Of a DNA stretch of 12,700 bases, positions 7,871 through 12,700 are shown piece by piece. The DNA comes from Chloromonas sp. AAM2 (lineage: Eukaryota; Chlorophyta; Chlorophyceae; Chlamydomonadales; Chlamydomonadaceae), in NCBI GenBank assembly GCA_004335635.1, contig QAXH01000423.1, positions 292-12,991 on the forward strand. Direction: 5' to 3'. A program made the translations under genes and the position numbers. The notes under the pieces were generated by a model that did no database searches, was not told the origin of the DNA, and saw only the letters and a list, made by a program, of their open reading frames with translations. Positions within the stretch are counted from its first letter, which is position 1. Each line of letters starts with the position of its first letter.

Positions 7871-10661
7871 TTAGCCCTGGCTGGCAGCTGTGGCAAGTGG
7901 CATGGTCTGCATGGTTTGCACGTGAGCCTGCCCCTGCTGTTGCTGCTGTGCGGCTGCCCCTCTGATCAGCTCCTGCAGTTGCTCAGCTGTGATAAGCGTC
8001 ACACTGACGTTGTTCCCAGCCATAGCCGTGCCAGCTGGCATCTGGCTCACGTGACCCAACGGAAAGTAACCACCCTGGCTGCCGTTACCAACCTCCATCT
8101 GCACGCCCTGAGGCATGTGGGCATACCCGCCACCGCCAGCCATCGGGTTTGGAGCACGTGCGAAGTGCATGCCGCTGGGCCCAGCTTTCAGGAATTGCAT
8201 GACTGGAGCGCTGTTGCAACCAGTGTCAGTGTTTGCATGGGAGGGCGGTTGGGGAAACTCCATGACGCGCATTTGGTTGGTAAACTGCATGGCACCTCCG
8301 GCATTACCACCACCACTGTTGCTGCCACTGCCTGCTGGCTTCACGCGTTTTTGCATGGGCTGCTGTAGCTGCATGGGCTGTTGCATGGGCTGCTGCATGG
8401 TTGGAGCCCATGGCAGGTAATGGGCACCCTTGGGCCCTCCCCAAGCACCCGCATGGGCGCCAGCATACACCATGCCACCATGCTGTGGACCTCCTGAACC
8501 GTCCAACGCCTGGCCAAGGTAGTTAAGATGGTTGTGCTGTGGCAGGTAAGTCGGTTGGGCGAGCATGAGTGAGCCATCTGGACCAACCACCATCGGCACC
8601 CCTCCCATGCCAGCCGATGGTAAGCATGCTTGCTCGCCTGCTGCCCCGCTTGCTTGTTGGCTGCTCCTGCTGCAATCAGAGCGCCTCTGCAGCTGGTGTG
8701 GCTGCAGCGGCTGTTGGGATGGGTACAGCTCGTCCCTCTGCCCACCACCAAGCGCCATTCCACTCTTTCTCTGGCTGGACGCAGCCCTAGTAGCGGACGT
8801 CACTGGCGTTTCTGCGCCACCGCCGCTGCCTCCGTGCACCACCAGTTGCTGCTGCTGCTGACCCATGTGCCTGACCGGAACACCAGCCGTCTGTGCACTA
8901 TCCATTGAGTCCTGGTGCCGGCGTGGCAGCATACCCACTGCTGTACTCTGCAGCCACAGTTGGTCCGCCACAGAGGGAGCCAGGTGTCCGTTGCCCTCTT
9001 CTGTGGGGTACATCACGGGCATGCCGGGAAGATGCATTCCGGGCAGCGGTGGGCCACGCATGGGCCCGCCCCAGCCGGCCAAGTCCCCATTCCCACACAC
9101 CATCCCCCCGGGGAAGGCAGGGTCGTCAGAAGGTGGTCCGCCCGACGTGCGTGGCGAGCCTGTGCGGGATGACATGATCCTGCCGGCTCCCGCCCGGCCG
9201 CTTGACGGCCCTGCAGCCACGCTGGGCCCACTGTCCCGTAGGCCACGCCCACGGATGAAACCCCGCAGCAGTCTGACTTCCTCCTCAGTGAGGCCTGTCA
9301 GGGAGTGGGAACGGTCCGCCTCGGCCACACCCCGGCTCCCGTCGTCTGCCCGGCCGCCCCGCGCGCTGGCACCCCGGGGCCGCACGTTCCGACCTTCCTC
9401 AGTGCACGTGTCACTGTCTGAGACCAGTGCATGCTGGCGCGTCTCTCCGGTAGACTGCAAAGAGCACCGACATGCACACAAGTTCATCCTTGGACAGTGC
9501 TTTGCAAGGCTAAAGTGCCTGACAGCTTGGCGGCCCTCTTATCCCTTGCTGCTGGCTGTCAGCAAAAAGGCAAACTCTTAACATGTGTGCACTCTCCAAG
9601 CCTTGTTGCACTGAACGTGGCTCTACGCTGAGCCTTGAACAGTTGCATTTGCCAAGCACAAAATCAGGAACTGAGTTGCACTAGACAAGGTTTTTGGACA
9701 GCCTTAACCCTGTGCATTGCAACTGAGCTCACCTTGCGTGCACGGGCTGCAGCATGGCGTTTGCGCCTCCGGCCCGCATGCAAGGCAAGTTGACTGCACG
9801 TGCGCAGTGGTGACAACGGTGGTGAGGAGTTTTCCATGACTTGGAGCTGCATGCTGTGACAAGACAGACTATCTGGGACGGGTTATGAGCTCCACTTGAG
9901 CTGAGTGCATGCCGGCAGCTGCAGTCCGAGACAGCATGCAACAGCGCATGCACTTTCTCGCCCGTTTCCATGCACGTCATTTGAACACCTACACTGAGCA
10001 GCTGCGGCGATCGTCGTGGAAGTCAGCGATGGGCTGGAACTTGCCGCACTGCTGGCAGAACCGCACCACCTGCAAGGCGGGAAGTCGAGGGAGAAAGGTG
10101 AGCATCCTGCCATCTACTCAGAATTCCAGTCTGACAGCGAGGATCTTTTGGATTTCATCTCGCACCTGCCCATCCAGCTCCATTGAAGTCACCCTGAAAT
10201 GCTCGTCGCAAATCTTGTATCGTTGATGGTAGCCACGGCTCCCAGACAAATCCTTGCAGCAGCCGGGCACCTGCAAAATAGTCACGAACAGCTCGTGGAA
10301 AAGCATTCGAAGTGCATGCTGCCTCGGACTTGACTGAACTCAATGCAAACGATGAAACAAAACTTTTGAGATAAATACGTGAGGGACGGAAGAGGAAGGG
10401 ACACGCAATGGCGCGGATGTAGCGACAGCTCAGCAACCCTAGTCTGGGAAGTTGGAACGTTCACCCATCATGCCTCCGCACCTGGCACACGAGATGTGCA
10501 GATGAGCGAGCCGAGCCTCTGCCACGTCCGTTGTTGCCCATGGGCCCGGGTGCGCTGCTGGCAGGATGAGAGGGGAGCGGAACTGCTTCCTGCTTCAGGA
10601 CTTCCGCCCGACCAGGAACCTGAACCTCTCTTGGGAGCGCTCCGTCTGCATCTGTATGCAT
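7871..10661 (-). CDS. SBP-box transcription factor
   Basis: Five minus-strand exons join in phase: 10661-10482, 10270-10166, 10069-9993, 9793-9733 and 9454-7871 (TAA), giving about 668 residues. All introns are GT-AG. SBP proteins bind DNA with a GTAC core in the nucleus. The first zinc site fits C-x4-C-x16-C-x2-H: C59, C64, C81, H84, with YHQRYKICDEH in place of the usual YHRRHKVCExH. The second reads FCQQCGKFQ...RRSC: C100, C103 and C119 are present, but the usual His is Gln107. Then follow LALHAG and RRRKRH (129-134), the domain's basic nuclear-localisation end. Exon 5 is disordered and rich in Gly, Gln, Met and Pro, with Gln runs (340-344, 644-648), MQQP repeats (493-508) and two short helix-like segments (193-212, 624-641). 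It could be an activation domain. The start at 10661 is the first in-frame ATG after a TAG at 10701-10703; upstream exons are not excluded. The closest SBP paralogue is not identified. Confidence 0.9.
9993..10069 (-). other. SBP exon 3: second zinc site with Gln in place of His
   Basis: The exon begins after TTGCAG and reads VVRFCQQCGKFQPIADFHDD, then RRSCS and two bases of a split Val codon before the donor GTAGGT. The SBP consensus here is CQQCxxFHxLxxFDxxKRSC, with Cys-x2-Cys-x3-His-x11-Cys binding zinc. Spacing is exact, but the His position is CAG (Gln). His113, six residues on, could be a substitute ligand. This is seen in the sequence; the effect on zinc binding is unknown. Confidence 0.85.
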
Positions 10662-10717
10662 AGCATCATCATGATACAGCTTAGTCGCCGAGGTGAAAAG
10701 CTACTTGGGTGCGTGAA

Positions 10718-10727
10718 GTTGTACAAC
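10718..10727. promoter_or_regulatory. GTAC palindrome upstream of the SBP start
   Basis: GTTGTACAAC is a perfect ten-base palindrome centred on GTAC, the SBP-domain core binding site, 57 bases before the presumed start codon. GTAC also occurs at about 11297, 11453, 11811 and 11826. The number is not above chance, so self-regulation is only a possibility. Confidence 0.2.
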
Positions 10728-11628
10728 AGGTTCGCAGGACGTCCTGGAAAAACTAGCGCGCCGAGGATGCTGAGCATACAAGCAGATGACATTGGAATGC
10801 ATGCACCTATTGCACTGCCAAAGTTTTGATAGTGGAATAACTCCATGAGGGAGATGCAAAGCCGCCCGACTTCTGCCTTCCTTTCCTGCGTGAACACGGG
10901 AGCGCTTACCACTTATTGCATCCTTTCTGTTTGGACTGGAACGCCTGTCGGCCTGCCCCTGGGAAGCCAGCTCCATGACAAGGAGTCCTGCGAACCGACC
11001 TCGAGAACCTCTTTCACCAAAAGGGCGATGGATTGGTTCACTGAAAGCAACGAGACCACAAATGACTGCTGGTTTGTTATTACAGACAATCGCGTGAGTA
11101 GTAGAAGGGATGCCGCCATGCGTCCACTTGTCTCCCCAGCACGTGGTAACGGTTATCGCCAAGAGCCAGATTCCTGCTCTACTCTGCGCAAAACTTTCTC
11201 CAAGACATCTCATGCCTTTCATACCTCTATTGACTTCAAATGTTTGCGCCCTTGCACGTCCCGCGTAAATGCCAACTGTCATCACGACATTTTTGTAGTA
11301 CCTTGCAGCCCCTGCACAGCACACACAGCAAATTTTTGCCAGCACCTGCCAGCATCTTGAAAATGCGCGAGGCAGTAGCTGCTCATAGCCAAGCAACACT
11401 GACCGGCGCCCTTTGACACATTCACTTTGACGCTGATGAGCAGCTCACATCCCCGTACTGCGGATCTGTTGCATCTGGTTCAACTGATTTGATCGCATAC
11501 GGCATCCTGCGAAAGTAGGACCTGGTGGAACATCAACAACTGCAATTGGTCGCAAATCTCTGCTGACAATCGCAGAAGCTTTGCCCCCGCCCCCGCGCAG
11601 AATCGATGCCTCTGAAGCCGCTTGCGTG

Positions 11629-11660
11629 TTTGCCTAACCTGGTCAGGTTAGCCAAGCAAA
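11629..11660. repeat. Short bulged hairpin
   Basis: TTTGC-CTAACCT-GGTC-AGGTTAG-CCAA-GCAAA forms 12 base pairs with a four-base loop and a four-base bulge. It has no T-run after it and no neighbouring gene, so its function is unknown. Confidence 0.5.
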
Positions 11661-11964
11661 TAGAATCAAGCCAAGGTCTGCATTGCCTGTGAGGAGAGCT
11701 TGCATATGGATTTGCTCTTGTGGCTCGTCAGTGAACAAATCCTCTCTCAATGCTCTTTCCTAAGGACTGGTTAGGACCAAAGCTCATCTCACCAGGACAT
11801 CACTGACCATGTACAGCTGTGCAGCATGTACATCCAATCCCTAGCGCATGTTGTGTGAGCGTTCAATGTGAGCCGCGAACAGGTCTTTTCACCACAGAAG
11901 ATGTTGAGTCATACGAACATCTTGAGAAGATTGCCTCAAAGCCTGTTCACACTAGTCACTCACT

Positions 11965-12216
11965 GGCACTGGCACTGGCACTGGCACTGGCACTGGCACT
12001 GGCACTGGCACTGGCACTGGCACTGGCACTGGCACTGGCACTGGCACTGGCACTGGCACTGGCACTGGCACTGGCACTGGCACTGGCACTGGCACTGGCA
12101 CTGGCACGGGCACGGGCACGGGCACGGGCACGGGCACGGGCACGGGCACGGGCACGGGCACGGGCACTGGCACTGGCACTGGCACTGGCACTGGCACTAG
12201 CACTAGCACTAGCACT
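11965..12216. repeat. Hexanucleotide array (GGCACT)n with a GGCACG block
   Basis: There are 42 perfect units with no insertions: 23 GGCACT (11965-12102), 10 GGCACG (12103-12162), 6 GGCACT (12163-12198) and 3 AGCACT (12199-12216). As the unit is a multiple of three, all six frames stay open and give dipeptide repeats (Ala-Leu/Ala-Arg, His-Trp/His-Gly, Pro-Val and so on). The flanking frames carry no coding signs, so this is a microsatellite and not a gene. Confidence 0.95.
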
Positions 12217-12647
12217 GACAAAGAAGTATAGCTACCAGGGAGGGCGTTGGCACAGTGTCAATCTTCAAGGCGACGTGAGCACTTGTGTGATTGCAAACCA
12301 CAGTACAAAAAAACGTGGCCCAAGCCAGGCTTGGTCCCGCGCTTGAGGCTGCTGACAGCATCTTGAATTCTGAAGAGCTGTCTAAAAGCATTATGAGGTA
12401 GGCATTTCGTAGAGGCTCATTTCAAACGGCTGCCGACCCGCAGTTCTGGGACAATTCTTGTTGTGGGTCATTAGTGGCGATTTCGAGAAATCACATCTGA
12501 CAAACGGCCTAAACCCAAAACTCACCGAGTCACTCACTATTACTGGCACCAGTGGCGATCCTGGAAACTGTCCCAGAACTGGCAAACTTCTTTGTTATTA
12601 GTTACAGCCAATAATGCCATATGCCTTAGATAGTTGAAGTATATGTA
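12217..12647. other. Non-coding flank with a 13-bp inverted repeat
   Basis: No gene is supportable. CAGTTCTGGGACA at 12441-12453 and its exact reverse complement at 12569-12581 bracket about 115 bases, which also hold part of a direct repeat AGTGGCGAT (12473 and 12551). The arrangement is like a small inverted-repeat element, but no target duplication was seen. Confidence 0.4.
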
Positions 12648-12700
12648 TTTACACCAGGGAAGCCGTCAGAGGACACGGAACGGGATGGGCACCGCCCTGG
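12648..12700 (-). mobile_element. SINE/LINE-like 3' end family, copy C (runs off the window)
   Basis: On the minus strand this is nearly identical to copy B over 50 bases, from CCAGGG (12695-12700) to CCCTGG (12654-12659) and TGTAAA. It forms a long inverted repeat with copy B, 7.7 kb away. The window ends exactly at the outer arm of the stem, so the rest of the element lies beyond it. Confidence 0.6.

Larger units (their letters stand above)
10662..11964. other. Upstream region of the SBP gene, with an unexplained open stretch at 10701-11399
   Basis: This region should contain the SBP promoter and 5' UTR. No TATA box was seen at a useful distance. A minus-strand frame of 232 codons (11399-10701) is in the same frame as SBP exon 1 and is separated from its ATG by one TAG. 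A 171-codon plus-strand frame (10845-11360) overlaps it. Neither encodes a recognisable domain, and the Cys/Trp-rich minus product does not look like an SBP N-terminus. A hairpin lies at 11629-11660. From 11400 to 11964 I see nothing else. Confidence 0.35.

Noticed and set aside
7862..8368. 168-codon plus-strand open frame, and the similar 238-codon frame at 8865-9581
   Set aside because: Both lie antisense to the large SBP exon, whose minus frame is open for 527 codons and joins in phase to the SBP domain. The plus-strand frames are rich in Cys, Leu and Trp, as expected for shadows of a Gln/Gly-rich exon.
11819..12346. 175-codon frame with a long Ala-Leu/Ala-Arg dipeptide run
   Set aside because: It is open only because the hexamer array keeps all frames open. 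The flanks show no coding features.

Overview
The window looks like nuclear DNA of a green alga, probably in the chlorophyte (Chlamydomonadales-like) range. Four things point there: genes split by many GT-AG introns; an SBP-box (SQUAMOSA-promoter-binding-protein) transcription factor, a family confined to green plants and algae; TGTAA as the likely polyadenylation signal; and a Pro/Ser/Thr/Ala-rich secreted or membrane protein. The species cannot be fixed from the sequence. The start codons, splice sites and products given here were read by eye, and no database search was possible.

Layout. (1) Positions 14-5186, plus strand: the 3' part of a multi-exon gene for a single-pass membrane protein, with at least ten exons and about 500 visible residues. 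Its 5' end lies outside the window. It has a Ser/Ala/Pro-rich, Cys-containing presumed outer domain, one membrane helix with a basic stop-transfer, then a low-complexity Ala/Pro/Lys-rich tail. Its introns carry much repeat material: an 11-bp minisatellite, an AT-rich island, GTT and CT runs, and ends of at least two dispersed retroelement-like families. (2) Positions 5187-7325: intergenic/3' flank with no gene that I can support. (3) Positions 7871-10661, minus strand: a five-exon SBP-box transcription factor of about 668 residues. The SBP domain is spread over exons 1-4, and a long disordered Gln/Met/Gly-rich tail fills exon 5. The exon phases fit throughout. One expected zinc ligand is replaced: His to Gln in the second zinc site. 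(4) Positions 10662-11964: upstream region of the SBP gene, with an unexplained stretch of open frame. (5) Positions 11965-12216: an array of 42 hexamers. (6) Positions 12217-12700: non-coding, ending in a third copy of a retroelement 3' end that also occurs in two introns of the first gene.

The two genes converge and show no sign of working together. The most notable points are the altered second zinc site of the SBP protein, the tandemly duplicated exon of the membrane protein, and a short-retroelement family whose 3' end forms a terminal stem followed by TGTAAA, with a base-pair change that suggests the RNA fold is selected.
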